From the NCBI RefSeq assembly GCF_913046405.1, contig NZ_CAJWRQ010000009.1, positions 1 to 49,239 on the forward strand: 49,239 nucleotides of DNA, read 5' to 3'. Numbering within the stretch: the first letter of the stretch is position 1; every line of letters begins with the position of its first letter. The notes under the pieces are model-generated. The model saw only the letters and a list, made by a program, of their open reading frames with translations. It was not told the origin of the DNA and did not search any database. The DNA is from an uncultured Christiangramia sp. GTDB lineage: Bacteria; Bacteroidota; Bacteroidia; Flavobacteriales; Flavobacteriaceae. Positions 1-8,433 of this stretch are shown here, piece by piece. The position numbers and the translations under genes were made by a program.

Positions 1-238
1 CGAAGAACGAGTCGATCTGTTCATCGCTGCTGACATCACACGGATACAGCGGCACGTCGGCGCCGAACGTGCCAGCGAGCTGCTCGACATTCCGCTTCAG
101 CCGTTCCCCTTGGTAGTTGAAGATCAGGGTAGCTCCCGCTTCCGCCCATGCCTTGGCGATGGCCCAGGCGATACTGCGTTTGTTCGCCACTCCGAACACC
201 ACACCGGTTTTTCCTGCCAGCGGTTTCGCGTCGCTCAT
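1..238 (-). CDS. fabI: enoyl-[acyl-carrier-protein] reductase FabI, 5' part
   Basis: The minus-strand frame starts at an ATG at 238 and is still open at the left edge, so only about the first 79 residues are present. The start reads MSDAKPLAGKTGVVFGVANK, followed by RSIAWAIAKAWAEAGA. This is the glycine-rich cofactor loop of FabI-type short-chain dehydrogenases, which typically begin GKxGLVxGVAN-xxSIAWGIA. FabI reduces enoyl-ACP in the last step of each fatty acid elongation cycle and is cytoplasmic. The sequence is GC-rich, unlike everything after about base 740, so it probably does not belong to the organism of the main window. It lies about 80 bases downstream of the FKBP gene on the same strand. 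Confidence 0.82.
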   Translation of the reverse strand, partial: MSDAKPLAGKTGVVFGVANKRSIAWAIAKAWAEAGATLIFNYQGERLKRNVEQLAGTFGADVPLYPCDVSSDEQIDSFF

Positions 239-317
239 GACGGACGAGTTTCGATTTTCGGGTCTCGCGTGTCAAGCGCGAGGCGAGCACCCACGAATCG
301 TGTGATCTGAATGGAGG

Positions 318-764
318 TCAATTCTCGACGATCTCCAGCAGCTCGACTTCGAACACCAGCGCGGCGTTGCCCGGGATCCCCGGCCGTCCCTGTGGACCGT
401 ACGCGAGATCCGGAGGACAGACCAGCCGACTCTTGCCGCCGACGGCAATACGCTGCACGCCTTCGGTCCAACAAGGAATCACCCCGGTGAGCGGAAAGGT
501 CGTGGGCTCGCCACGGTCGACCGAACTGTCGAAGACGGTGCCGTCTCGAAGCGTCCCGTGGTAGTGCACGGACACCGTGTCCTCCGCCGCGGGGTTGGCA
601 CCGGTTCCCACATTCATTTCCTGGATGATGATCCCGGACTCAGTCCGTTCCGCCCCGTCGAGACCGGCCTGTGCCTCCAGGAACGCGTTCGCCAGTTCCA
701 GTTCACCATCCGCGGCCACCGAGACCCGCGATTCCATGAACCGGTCCTCTAACATCGTGCGCAA
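318..764 (-). CDS. FKBP-type peptidyl-prolyl cis-trans isomerase, N-terminally truncated
   Basis: The conserved FKBP domain covers nearly the whole frame: VSVHYHGTLRDGTVFDSS, then TFPLTGVIPCWTEGVQ, LAYGPQG and a C-terminal ALVFEVELLEI. These are signatures of FkpA/Mip-type rotamases that speed proline isomerisation during protein folding. The reader upstream of the domain (ELELANAFLEAQAG) is the end of the long N-terminal helix seen in FkpA/Mip relatives. The rest of that helix and any signal peptide are missing, because the sequence changes to AT-rich DNA at about 715-740. In-frame ATGs at 764 and 737 are probably not the native start. GC content is high, matching fabI and not the main window. 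Confidence 0.8.
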   Translation of the reverse strand: MRTMLEDRFMESRVSVAADGELELANAFLEAQAGLDGAERTESGIIIQEMNVGTGANPAAEDTVSVHYHGTLRDGTVFDSSVDRGEPTTFPLTGVIPCWTEGVQRIAVGGKSRLVCPPDLAYGPQGRPGIPGNAALVFEVELLEIVEN

Positions 765-1311
765 TCTGGTTCTTGATTCGAACAGTTTCTGAAAGTGTAT
801 GCAAAGTTTCGTTCAACTTCTTTCTATGTTCCAGCTTATACACAATTTCACGTGCTATGACGGCAAGTGCCTGTTTCTTCTCTAATCCAATATCCTGCTG
901 CCGGGTGTCTAGCATACATAACGAACCTACATTCTCCCCTGAACTTAACGTAAGAGGCATTCCCAGGTAATAGCGGTAAGCCTCCACTCCAACAACATAG
1001 GCTTTGTTCTTAAACCTATCATCAAGATCCAGCCTTTCCACTTCCATAAAGCTGCTAGATCTTATCGTATAGGCGCAAATAGAGTCTTCTTTTGCAATAC
1101 GCTTAGGCTCGTCCTCAACAGCAGAGAGCGTCCATTGCGAATAATTATCTATAAGGTTTACCACAGAAACTTCAGTTCCGGCAATATGCCCGGCCAGTTC
1201 CATCAAGCTTTTGAATTGGTCTCGTAATTCGTAAAGATCAAGATCGAACTCACTTAATTTTTTTATCCTGAGGTATTCCTGCTGAAGACTCTCTGCTTTC
1301 GTTATTCTCAT
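703..1311 (-). pseudogene. GAF-domain sensor histidine kinase, truncated at the H-box
   Basis: The first ~160 residues form a GAF-like sensor domain (for example SVVNLIDNYSQWTLSAVEDE, SICAYTI, YYLGMPLTLSSGENVGSLCM). A helix and a histidine-kinase phosphoacceptor motif follow: KNQIAHDVRGPVHGI, with the phospho-His at about residue 184. About ten residues later the frame ends in GLGGRGW, exactly where composition switches from AT-rich to GC-rich. No HATPase domain remains; intact relatives are usually about 400 residues. Gene calling would give a 202-residue protein, but I read it as the 5' half of a normal kinase cut by a chimeric join. The ATG at 1311 is a good start. The neighbouring tRNA-Asp on the same strand has its own terminator. 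Confidence 0.72.
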
Positions 1312-1402
1312 AGCCAGATTTTCGGCTGCAAAGATAGATGAATCTTACAGACCATGTTATTAGAATTACCAAACATGATGAATTACGAACGTTCCTAAAA
1401 AC

Positions 1403-1439
1403 AAAAAAGCCTTCTCCCACCAAGTGGAAAAAAGCTTTT
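1403..1439 (-). terminator. possible second terminator hairpin
   Basis: AAAAAAGC (1403-1410) pairs with GCTTTT (1434-1439), and inside it CCAC (1417-1420) pairs with GTGG (1424-1427). Read on the minus strand it ends in a T-run. It would back up the terminator next to the tRNA. The rest of the 1312-1579 gap holds nothing else I can support. Confidence 0.35.
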
Positions 1440-1538
1440 CATTGGTTAACCGCAAATCCACACAACAAGGATTATAGGGCGGTTAACTACACATTCCCCT
1501 CTCAGGGAACAAAAACAACACAACTAATCTTTAGCGCC

Positions 1539-1570
1539 AAAAAAAGCCCCCCGTATAGAGGAGCTTTTTT
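1539..1570 (-). terminator. Rho-independent terminator after tRNA-Asp
   Basis: AAAAAGC (1541-1547) pairs with GCTTTTT (1563-1569), with a short C/G-rich inner stem. On the minus strand it lies directly after the tRNA 3' end and finishes in seven Ts. Confidence 0.6.
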
Positions 1571-1579
1571 GCAACTTTG

Positions 1580-1653
1580 CGGTCTGGACGAGACTCGAAC
1601 TCGCGACCCCCTGCGTGACAGGCAGGTATTCTAACCAACTGAACTACCAGACC
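1580..1653 (-). tRNA. tRNA-Asp (anticodon GTC)
   Basis: On the minus strand the acceptor arms GGTCTGG and CCAGACC pair and are followed by discriminator G. The D-arm region reads TAGTTCAGTTGGTTAGAA. The anticodon stem-loop is CCTGC-CTGTCAC-GCAGG, with anticodon GTC at its centre. The T-arm is CGAGTTCGAGTCTCG-like. The total is 74 nt. The 3' CCA is not encoded. A strong phylum-type promoter lies just upstream and a terminator just downstream, so this is a single-gene unit. Confidence 0.95.
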
Positions 1654-1671
1654 GTTGCGTTATTGCGAGGG

Positions 1672-1701
1672 CAAATATACGTCCCTTTTTAGATTGAGCA
1701 A
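1672..1701 (-). promoter_or_regulatory. promoter of tRNA-Asp
   Basis: On the minus strand, TTG (1701-1699) is followed after 19 nt by TATATTTG (1679-1672). This matches the Bacteroidota consensus TTG-N19-TAnnTTTG. The predicted start of transcription falls a few bases before the tRNA 5' end at 1653. Confidence 0.65.
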
Positions 1702-1739
1702 ACGTTTTTTTAAGTTTTTTAAAAATAATATTTCGAGTC

Positions 1740-2669
1740 CTACCCAAACTTTTGTTTCTCAAGCAAATAGGTCGTCAAAATATTTTCAAAATTTTTATTG
1801 ATATCTGTAGCCACATAGGTAATCCGGTACTTGGCACATTGTGATTTTAAGTTTTCGAGGTACTTTTTAACCTCTTCGCGGTAGGTATTTCTAATATTTT
1901 CAGAATAAAGATCTATTTCAGCGCCCGTTTCTACATCGGTGAATCTACGCGGACTGTTCTCAAAATCGAATTCGAGTTCCTTTTTTTGATCCATCACATG
2001 GAAAAGAACGATCTCATGCCTGTTGTATTTTAAATGCCTTAGTGCTTCGAACAGCTTCTTCTCATCGGTATCTTCCTGAAACATATCTGTAAATAGAAAA
2101 ACAAGACTTCTACGCTTTAGCTTTTCTGCAATTTGATGTAAATAAGTATATGTATCAGTAGATCTTCGAACCTTATCAGATCTTAGAACCTCATCAAACT
2201 TGTTTAACAACATATGATGATGTCGCTCCCCAGATCTTTCCGGAGCATAGAATTCAAATTCATCGCTGTAAATACTCACTCCAACAGCATCTCGCTGTCT
2301 TTTTAGAATCTCCATAAGACAGGCTGAAGCAAGTACAGAGAATCCAATCTTATTCAAGTGCTGCCGGTCCTGCTTTTCGATCTTAGGATAATGCATGGAG
2401 GCACTATTGTCAATAATAAGATGACAACGCAGGTTTGTCTCCTCTTCATATCGCCGCGTATACAGTTTCTCAGACTTCGCAAACAACTTCCAGTCTATAT
2501 GCCGGGTACTCTCCCCGTTATTATAGATCTTATGTTCTGCAAACTCGGCAGAAAAACCATGAAACGGACTTTTATGCATCCCTGAGATATAACCTTCAAC
2601 CACTTGCTTGGCCAAAAGGTCGAGATTCCTAAAACCTCCAATATTATGCAGCTCCTGCTCTATTTTCAT
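1740..2669 (-). CDS. DUF58 domain-containing protein
   Basis: A 309-residue protein of the DUF58 family. It has the family's N-terminal signature (HKSPFHGFSAEFAEHKIYNN, then STRHIDWKLFAKSEKLYTR). A von Willebrand A-like fold follows, with a DNSASMHYP segment corresponding to the MIDAS-type DxSxS metal site at about residue 107. Proteins of this family usually sit beside MoxR AAA+ ATPases and are thought to act as chaperone partners in metal or complex assembly; no MoxR gene is visible in this window. No signal peptide or membrane segment is evident. The gene follows trxA on the same strand but is separated from it by a strong terminator, so it probably has its own promoter or depends on read-through. 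Confidence 0.85.
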   Translation of the reverse strand: MKIEQELHNIGGFRNLDLLAKQVVEGYISGMHKSPFHGFSAEFAEHKIYNNGESTRHIDWKLFAKSEKLYTRRYEEETNLRCHLIIDNSASMHYPKIEKQDRQHLNKIGFSVLASACLMEILKRQRDAVGVSIYSDEFEFYAPERSGERHHHMLLNKFDEVLRSDKVRRSTDTYTYLHQIAEKLKRRSLVFLFTDMFQEDTDEKKLFEALRHLKYNRHEIVLFHVMDQKKELEFDFENSPRRFTDVETGAEIDLYSENIRNTYREEVKKYLENLKSQCAKYRITYVATDINKNFENILTTYLLEKQKFG

Positions 2670-2692
2670 TTCAGACTGAAATTAGGTAGTTT

Positions 2693-2726
2693 TATTCAAT
2701 AAAAAAAGCCCCGCTATTGCGAGGCT
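2693..2726 (-). terminator. terminator of trxA
   Basis: On the minus strand, AAGCCTCGC and GCGGGGCTT pair around a four-base loop and run into a T-rich tract. The hairpin lies about 25 nt after the trxA stop codon. Confidence 0.75.
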
Positions 2727-2748
2727 TGAATATATTAATCATTGTCTA

Positions 2749-3066
2749 TTACAACAACTGGTCGATAGCATCAGCGTAAGTTTGCTTTGGAGCAACACCT
2801 ACCTGGCGACCTACAACTTCTCCGTTTTGGAATACAAGAACAGTTGGGATGTTACGAACACCATATTTTGCAGCAAATTCCTGGTTTGCATCTACATCAA
2901 GCTTACCAACAACTGCTTTTCCATCATATTCAGAGCTTATCTCGTCAATGATTGGCCCAACCATTCTACAAGGTCCACACCATGCAGCCCAGAAGTCCAC
3001 CATTACCGGTTTATCACTCTTTAGTACTTGTTCTTCGAAATTCGCGTCGGTTATTTCAATAGCCAT
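2749..3066 (-). CDS. trxA: thioredoxin
   Basis: A 105-residue, single-domain cytoplasmic thioredoxin. The redox motif WCGPC lies at about residues 29-33 after DFWAA. The conserved Lys/Asp-containing VGKLDVDANQEFAAKYGV and the cis-Pro segment NIPTVLVF follow. It reduces protein disulfides using thioredoxin reductase. The length is exactly that expected and the ATG at 3066 fits. The gene is monocistronic as far as can be seen: it has its own terminator downstream and a 206-base gap to dnaE upstream. Confidence 0.96.
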   Translation of the reverse strand: MAIEITDANFEEQVLKSDKPVMVDFWAAWCGPCRMVGPIIDEISSEYDGKAVVGKLDVDANQEFAAKYGVRNIPTVLVFQNGEVVGRQVGVAPKQTYADAIDQLL

Positions 3067-3181
3067 AATATCTCTAATTTTATTTATTTAACATTCGATT
3101 CGTAAAAGTAGTCAATAATATAAAGAATCCTTACAGCCTCTATATTGCATTTGACTATGAGTATATTGTCTGGTTTTATAA

Positions 3182-3250
3182 GGGAGCCTCACGCTTGTCG
3201 CGTGACCGCGCTTTCGGCGCTACAGGGTAGCTTGCCTCTATCGCTGGCTC
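3182..3250. repeat. GC-rich multi-hairpin intergenic element
   Basis: This 69-base island is far more GC-rich than its surroundings and folds on itself. GAGCC (3184-3188) pairs with GGCTC (3246-3250). Inside that, TCACGC (3189-3194) pairs with GCGTGA (3200-3205), and GCGC (3208-3211) pairs with GCGC (3217-3220). It lies between the dnaE stop and trxA. It has no T-tail and no coding frame. It could be a dispersed repeat, a REP-like relic or a structured RNA; I cannot tell which from one copy. Confidence 0.45.
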
Positions 3251-3272
3251 AAATAATTCACAAATTACGAAT

Positions 3273-6200
3273 CTAATTCAACTTATACATGAATTGTTCC
3301 TTTTCCAATTCCTCGATAAGTTCCTGCGAAATTTGCACTTTACGTTTACGGCTTCGCATTTTTAGTTTCACCTGCTCCGCCATGTCATAAACTATGAATT
3401 GTAGTTGACATTCGCCTTTATGCGTATTAAATGTGTCGTTTAACCAATCGATCTTTTCAGCTTTCAGATCCTGAACATTCAGCTGAATTGTTAGTTTCTT
3501 TGCATTCTTATCCATGATATCATGTAACAAACTAATATCCCGAAACTGTATTCTTGGTTCTCCTTTTTTCCCGGTATCCTTATTTGTCCAGCCTTCTTTT
3601 ACAAAGATCTTAAGATGAATAAAGTTATTAGGAACAAAGAAATGTTTCATACGCAGATATTCTTCTCCAAATATTTTGAACTCGTAAGACTCCTCGTAAT
3701 CTTCTACCGTAAAGATCGCCCAGCCTTTCCCATTCTTGGAGACCCTGTGCTGCACATCGACCACCACACATCCAATAGTGAGTTCCCTATTTACTATGCT
3801 TTCCAGTTCCCTGCAATCTGACAATTTTCCATTACAGAAATAACTCATTTCTATTCTAAAATCATCCAATGGATGTCCGGAAATATAAATTCCCACCACT
3901 TCCTTTTCTCTTCGTAGCTTCTCCATAGTTCCCCATTCACTACAAGGTGGAACTTCCGGCTCGGGAATCTGAACATCGCTAGCTTCCCCAAACAGGCTTA
4001 CCTGAGAAGAATTCTGACTCTCCTGGAATTTTTGTGCATACTTCACCACCTTTTCCAGGAAGCTCATTCCGTTACCATCGTCATGAAAATACTGCGCCCG
4101 GTGCGTGCCACCAAACCCATCAAATCCTCCCGCAAGGGCAAGATTTTCAAAAGCTTTTTTATTTGCAGATCGTAGATCTATCCTTTTAGCCATGTCGAAA
4201 ATAGATCTGTAAGGACCTTCTTTAGACTTCCTGTTTTCAACAATGGTTGCTACCGCACCGGAACCAACTCCTTTGATCGCACCCATTCCAAATCTCACTG
4301 CATTTTCCTTATTTACAGAGAATTTATAATAGGATTCATTTACATCTGGTCCAAGAACATTCAGTTTCATTCTTTTGCACTCTTCCATAAAGAATGTTAC
4401 CTGTTTGATATCGTTCATATTATTGGAGAGTACCGCTGCCATATATTCCGCAGGATAATGCGCTTTTAAATATGCGGTTTGATAGGCGATCCAGGCATAA
4501 CAGGTGGAGTGAGATTTGTTAAAAGCATAAGAAGCGAAGGCTTCCCAGTCTTTCCATATCTTCTCCAACACCTCTGCAGGATGACCTTTTGCATTCCCGC
4601 CATCTATGAATTTTGGCTTTAGTTGCGCCAGTAAAGCAACGAGTTTTTTACCCATCGCTTTACGCAGCATATCGGCTTCACCTTTACTAAATCCTGCCAG
4701 CTTTTGCGAAAGCAACATCACCTGCTCCTGGTACACTGTGATCCCGTATGTTTCCTCGAGGTATTCTTCCATTTCCGGAAGGTCATAGGAGATCTCTTCA
4801 TCGCCATGCTTCCTTGCAATGAAACTTGGGATATACTCCATAGGTCCCGGTCGGTACAAAGCGTTCATGGCGATAAGGTCATCAAAAACCGTTGGCTTTA
4901 AGGCTTGCATGTGTTTTTGCATACCCGGTGATTCATACTGGAAAATTCCGACTGTTTCTCCTCGCTGGAATAATTTATAGGTTTCTTCATCATCAAGCGG
5001 AAAACTATCCGGGTCGAGGTCTATATCATGCCTTCCCTTTACGATTTTCACCGTATCCTTGATCAAAGTAAGGGTCTTCAGACCCAAAAAGTCCATTTTT
5101 AGCAGTCCGGCACTTTCAACGACCGAGTTATCAAACTGGGTAACATAAAGTTCTGAATCTTTAGCCACCGAAACTGGCACATAATTGGTAATATCCCCGG
5201 GAGTAATGATCACCCCGCAGGCGTGTATTCCTGTATTCCTAACTGAGCCTTCCAGGATTCTAGCCTGGTTTACCGTTTCTGCCTCCAGATCATCCCCTTC
5301 GGCAATATTTAAAAGCTCGTTAATTTTTTCAATTTCATCTCCACGAAATTTAGACCGGATGGTCTTCTCATCCATGGCAAACAGTTTCCCCAGCTTGGTA
5401 TTTGGAATAAGTTTCGCAATCCTGTCTGAATCCATAAGGGGAAGATCCAGCACCCTCGCGGTATCCCGTATGGAGGATTTTGCCGCCATAGTTCCGTAGG
5501 TAATGATCTGCGCCACCTGGTTCGCACCATATTTTTCGATCACATAATCCATCACCCGGCTTCGACCTTCATCATCAAAATCGATATCAATATCCGGCAT
5601 ACTCACACGATCAGGATTCAGGAATCTCTCAAAAAGTAAATCATACTTGATAGGATCGATGTTGGTGATCCATAAACAATATGCTACTACAGATCCCGCG
5701 GCAGATCCACGTCCAGGTCCAACCGAAACTCCCATAGCCCTTGCAGCCCTGATAAAATCTTCTACAATAAGGAAGTAACCTGGATAACCGGTATTTTCAA
5801 TTACCGACAGCTCAAAGTTAAGTCGTTCTTCAATCTCAGGGGTGATCTCTGGATATCTCTTTCGAGCTCCTTCAAAAGTAATATGCTTTAGAAAAGCGTT
5901 TTCACCTCTTTTCCCTCCATCTACAAGATCCTCTTCGCTTTTAAATTCTTCAGGAATTTCAAATGCCGGAAGTAAGACGTCTCTGGCCAGCTCAAAAGGC
6001 TCAATTTTATCTACAATTTCCTGGATATTACTAATGGCATCTGGAAGATCTTTGAAAAGCCGCTTCATTTCATTTCCAGACTTGAAATAATATTCGGTAT
6101 TAGGTAAGCCATAACGATAACCCCTTCCGCGGCCAATTGGCGTAGCCTGCTTTTCACCATCCTTTACACACAATAAGATATCGTGCGCATTGGCATCTTC

Positions 6201-7658
6201 CTGTTTCCAGTAATAGGTATTGTTGGTAGCGATCAGTTTTACCTCGTATTTTCTAGAAAATTCCACAAGTACGGGATTCACCCTGTTCTCATCTTCCTGG
6301 TCATGACGCATCAATTCGATATAAAGATCCTCACCGAATTCTTTCTTCCACCATAACAAAGCTTCTTCAGCCTGTTTTTCCCCAACATTCAGGATCTTAC
6401 TGGGAACTTCACCGTATAGATTACCAGTAAGCACGATCAGATCCTCTTTGTATTCCTTAATTACTTCCTTGTCTATACGAGGTACATAATAAAAGCCATC
6501 GGTATAGGCCTTGGAAGACATTTTTGCCAGGTTATGGTATCCCTTCTTGTTCTTTGCAAGGATTACCACCTGATACCCGTTATCCTTTCTACTATTATCT
6601 AAATGATTTTCACAAACGAAGAATTCACATCCTAATATGGCTTTTAGTGGCTTTCTCAGTTCCTCGCCATTCTCTTCTGCCGTGGCATTATGTTCTGCTA
6701 CACCTTTATTATAAGATCCAACTTCCTTTACGAAGTGAAAGGCGCCCATCATGTTTGCATGATCTGTTAGTGCAACTGCACTCATATCTTCTTCAGCAGC
6801 CGCAGCAACGAGGTCAGGTATACTTATAGTCGATTGTAAAACCGAAAACTGTGAATGATTATGAAGATGTGCAAAGCGTATCTCATCCAGCTTCTCTAGG
6901 TTCTCCTGAATTTCTTGATTGGAAATATCATCTGTGGGATGCTGTTTTTCCAGCCTTTTTCTTATCCTATCTGAAGCTTTCTTTAAGTTGATATGCTTTA
7001 GACCTATAAGCTCTATACTCGCCGGATTCTCTTCGGAAAAGTTTTCGAAATAGCCTGCAGGTACATCGAGCTCATCCAGCGTATAGATCCTTTGCCTGAT
7101 AAGTTCTAGAAAACACCGGGTAGTAGCTTCAACATCTGCAGTAGCATTATGCGCTTCAGCAAAAGGTTCGTTGAAAAGAAATTCGTGAAGCTCGGTAAGA
7201 GTTGGTAGTTTGAATTTACCACCACGACCTCCAGGAATCTCACAAAGCGATGCGGTTTTCTCTGTACAGGTGTCCAGAACTGGCATTTCCTGAAGAGAAT
7301 TATCAAAGTTTCTTCTGATAAATTCAGCTCCCATGATATTCAGGTCGAAACCAACATTCTGACCAACAATAAACTTTGATTTCTGAATGGCGATATTGAA
7401 CTTCTCCAGCACCTCATCCAAAGAAATTCCCTGTTCTCTAGCCAGATCTGTAGATATACCATGAATTCTTTCAGAATCATACGGAATATCAAATCCTTCT
7501 GGCTGAATGAGATAATCCTGATTTTCGATAAGATTACCCATCTCATCATGCAACTGCCAGGCGATCTGTATACAGCGTGGCCAGTTATCAGAATCGGTTA
7601 AAGGGGCATCCCATCGCTTAGGTAAACCGGTGGTTTCAGTGTCAAAAATCAGGTACAT
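3273..7658 (-). CDS. dnaE: DNA polymerase III subunit alpha with fused N-terminal 3'-5' exonuclease
   Basis: A 1461-residue replicative polymerase. Residues 1-190 are a DnaQ-like DEDDh exonuclease: D6 and E8 in FDTETTGLP, D105 in NVGFDLN, and H170 and D175 in EAHNATADVE. A PHP domain with intact HLHNHS (264-269) and ALTDHA motifs starts at about 262. The polymerase core carries the catalytic pair in PDIDIDFDDEGR (about 686) and the third Asp in LLKMDFLGL (about 855). The C-terminal part has the usual GYFLIVEDF, GHSTCYA-type and OB-fold segments. It copies the chromosome, and the fused exonuclease suggests proofreading in cis rather than by a separate epsilon subunit. The length exceeds the usual ~1160 residues because of this fusion. 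The start at 7658 is set by the exonuclease motif at residue 6. Confidence 0.96.
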   Translation of the reverse strand: MYLIFDTETTGLPKRWDAPLTDSDNWPRCIQIAWQLHDEMGNLIENQDYLIQPEGFDIPYDSERIHGISTDLAREQGISLDEVLEKFNIAIQKSKFIVGQNVGFDLNIMGAEFIRRNFDNSLQEMPVLDTCTEKTASLCEIPGGRGGKFKLPTLTELHEFLFNEPFAEAHNATADVEATTRCFLELIRQRIYTLDELDVPAGYFENFSEENPASIELIGLKHINLKKASDRIRKRLEKQHPTDDISNQEIQENLEKLDEIRFAHLHNHSQFSVLQSTISIPDLVAAAAEEDMSAVALTDHANMMGAFHFVKEVGSYNKGVAEHNATAEENGEELRKPLKAILGCEFFVCENHLDNSRKDNGYQVVILAKNKKGYHNLAKMSSKAYTDGFYYVPRIDKEVIKEYKEDLIVLTGNLYGEVPSKILNVGEKQAEEALLWWKKEFGEDLYIELMRHDQEDENRVNPVLVEFSRKYEVKLIATNNTYYWKQEDANAHDILLCVKDGEKQATPIGRGRGYRYGLPNTEYYFKSGNEMKRLFKDLPDAISNIQEIVDKIEPFELARDVLLPAFEIPEEFKSEEDLVDGGKRGENAFLKHITFEGARKRYPEITPEIEERLNFELSVIENTGYPGYFLIVEDFIRAARAMGVSVGPGRGSAAGSVVAYCLWITNIDPIKYDLLFERFLNPDRVSMPDIDIDFDDEGRSRVMDYVIEKYGANQVAQIITYGTMAAKSSIRDTARVLDLPLMDSDRIAKLIPNTKLGKLFAMDEKTIRSKFRGDEIEKINELLNIAEGDDLEAETVNQARILEGSVRNTGIHACGVIITPGDITNYVPVSVAKDSELYVTQFDNSVVESAGLLKMDFLGLKTLTLIKDTVKIVKGRHDIDLDPDSFPLDDEETYKLFQRGETVGIFQYESPGMQKHMQALKPTVFDDLIAMNALYRPGPMEYIPSFIARKHGDEEISYDLPEMEEYLEETYGITVYQEQVMLLSQKLAGFSKGEADMLRKAMGKKLVALLAQLKPKFIDGGNAKGHPAEVLEKIWKDWEAFASYAFNKSHSTCYAWIAYQTAYLKAHYPAEYMAAVLSNNMNDIKQVTFFMEECKRMKLNVLGPDVNESYYKFSVNKENAVRFGMGAIKGVGSGAVATIVENRKSKEGPYRSIFDMAKRIDLRSANKKAFENLALAGGFDGFGGTHRAQYFHDDGNGMSFLEKVVKYAQKFQESQNSSQVSLFGEASDVQIPEPEVPPCSEWGTMEKLRREKEVVGIYISGHPLDDFRIEMSYFCNGKLSDCRELESIVNRELTIGCVVVDVQHRVSKNGKGWAIFTVEDYEESYEFKIFGEEYLRMKHFFVPNNFIHLKIFVKEGWTNKDTGKKGEPRIQFRDISLLHDIMDKNAKKLTIQLNVQDLKAEKIDWLNDTFNTHKGECQLQFIVYDMAEQVKLKMRSRKRKVQISQELIEELEKEQFMYKLN

Positions 7659-7775
7659 TCCTTGGTATTTAAAGCCTTAAAAGAAGATATTCAAGCGGTT
7701 AGTTTTTGCCAACCTTCCGCGCTAAATTAATGAACTTTAGGCCTGATAAAAAACTTTGTTTTAAGGAATTATTAA

Positions 7776-7825
7776 CCATTAAAAAAGCCTCACAAAATCC
7801 TGAAAATTCAGAAATTCTGTGAGGC
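7776..7825 (-). terminator. terminator downstream of the DUF2383 gene
   Basis: GCCTCACA (7787-7794) pairs perfectly with TGTGAGGC (7818-7825), with an inner CTGA/TCAG pairing. On the minus strand it ends in a run of six Ts. It lies about 100 nt after the stop codon at 7928 and insulates dnaE. Confidence 0.75.
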
Positions 7826-7927
7826 CTGATACGAACACAAAAAACTACTACTACTTCAATCAAACATGGTTCGCATCATTGATTATATTAAAAGATCAAA
7901 TTGGTTAATTTCTGATCTAATTTTTAA

Positions 7928-8374
7928 TTAGGCGATATCTTCTAAAGCTTTAACCTCATTAAGAGATGCTACAATAGCATTCTTTTGCTTCATTAAAACA
8001 TTCCCAGTACTTGCAGGAATTTCAGAATCCTTAAGGATCTCTTCATATTCCTCTACAGCTGCCTTTTCTCCACGAATAGCTTCTTCAAGAACTGCTTCAT
8101 CTTTATCTCCAGATAAGCTAGCTTTTAAATTCATCCATCCACGGTGAAGATCACCTGCGATACTTGTTCCTTTATCCGGAGCTTCTCCGAAGTTGCTGAT
8201 CTCAGATTTTAATTCATGTCCAAAATCGTAACGTTCCTGTGCACGAGCAGAGAAAAAACTTTTTAATCGTTGGTTATTTACTTTTTCAGCTGCCAGTTTA
8301 TATCCTTTCTCAGCGTCATAATTCTTTTCTAGTAACTCATTAAGTTTCTTAGATACATTTTCTGAATAACTCAT
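7928..8374 (-). CDS. DUF2383 / PA2169-type four-helix-bundle protein
   Basis: The protein is about 148 residues from the chosen ATG (MSYSENVSKKLNELL) and all-helical. It resembles the ferritin-like DUF2383/PA2169 family: a repeated pattern of Glu/His-containing helices, with FFSARAQERYDFGHELKSEI and EEAIRGEKAAVEEYEEIL carrying candidate metal-ligand E and H residues. Function is not established for most members; stress-related roles are often suggested. An ATG six codons upstream (8392) is in frame, but the promoter at 8403-8410 would put the transcript start only a few bases before it, so I prefer 8374. The gene stands alone between divergent rpsP and its own terminator. Confidence 0.75.
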   Translation of the reverse strand: MSYSENVSKKLNELLEKNYDAEKGYKLAAEKVNNQRLKSFFSARAQERYDFGHELKSEISNFGEAPDKGTSIAGDLHRGWMNLKASLSGDKDEAVLEEAIRGEKAAVEEYEEILKDSEIPASTGNVLMKQKNAIVASLNEVKALEDIA

Positions 8375-8402
8375 TGCTTTATTTTTTTTCATATTAGTTA
8401 CC

Positions 8403-8433
8403 CAAAGATATGTTGAGCAAACCGCGATAACAA
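8403..8433 (-). promoter_or_regulatory. promoter of the DUF2383 gene
   Basis: On the minus strand, TTG (8433-8431) precedes TATCTTTG (8410-8403) by 20 nt, a close match to the Bacteroidota TTG/TAnnTTTG promoter. The predicted transcript start near 8396 argues for the downstream ATG of the gene. Confidence 0.6.

Noticed and set aside
703-764. A real fusion of a kinase to an FKBP protein
   Set aside because: The two are in different frames and the kinase frame stops within about ten codons of the junction; both are simply truncated.
1338-1634. A 98-residue frame ending DETRTRDPLRDRQVF
   Set aside because: Its 3' end reads antisense through tRNA-Asp; this ending is the well-known false protein from tRNA genes. 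The remainder covers two terminator hairpins.
3273-7658. Frameshift or split in the very long dnaE frame
   Set aside because: All exonuclease, PHP, polymerase and OB motifs are in one uninterrupted frame in the correct order.
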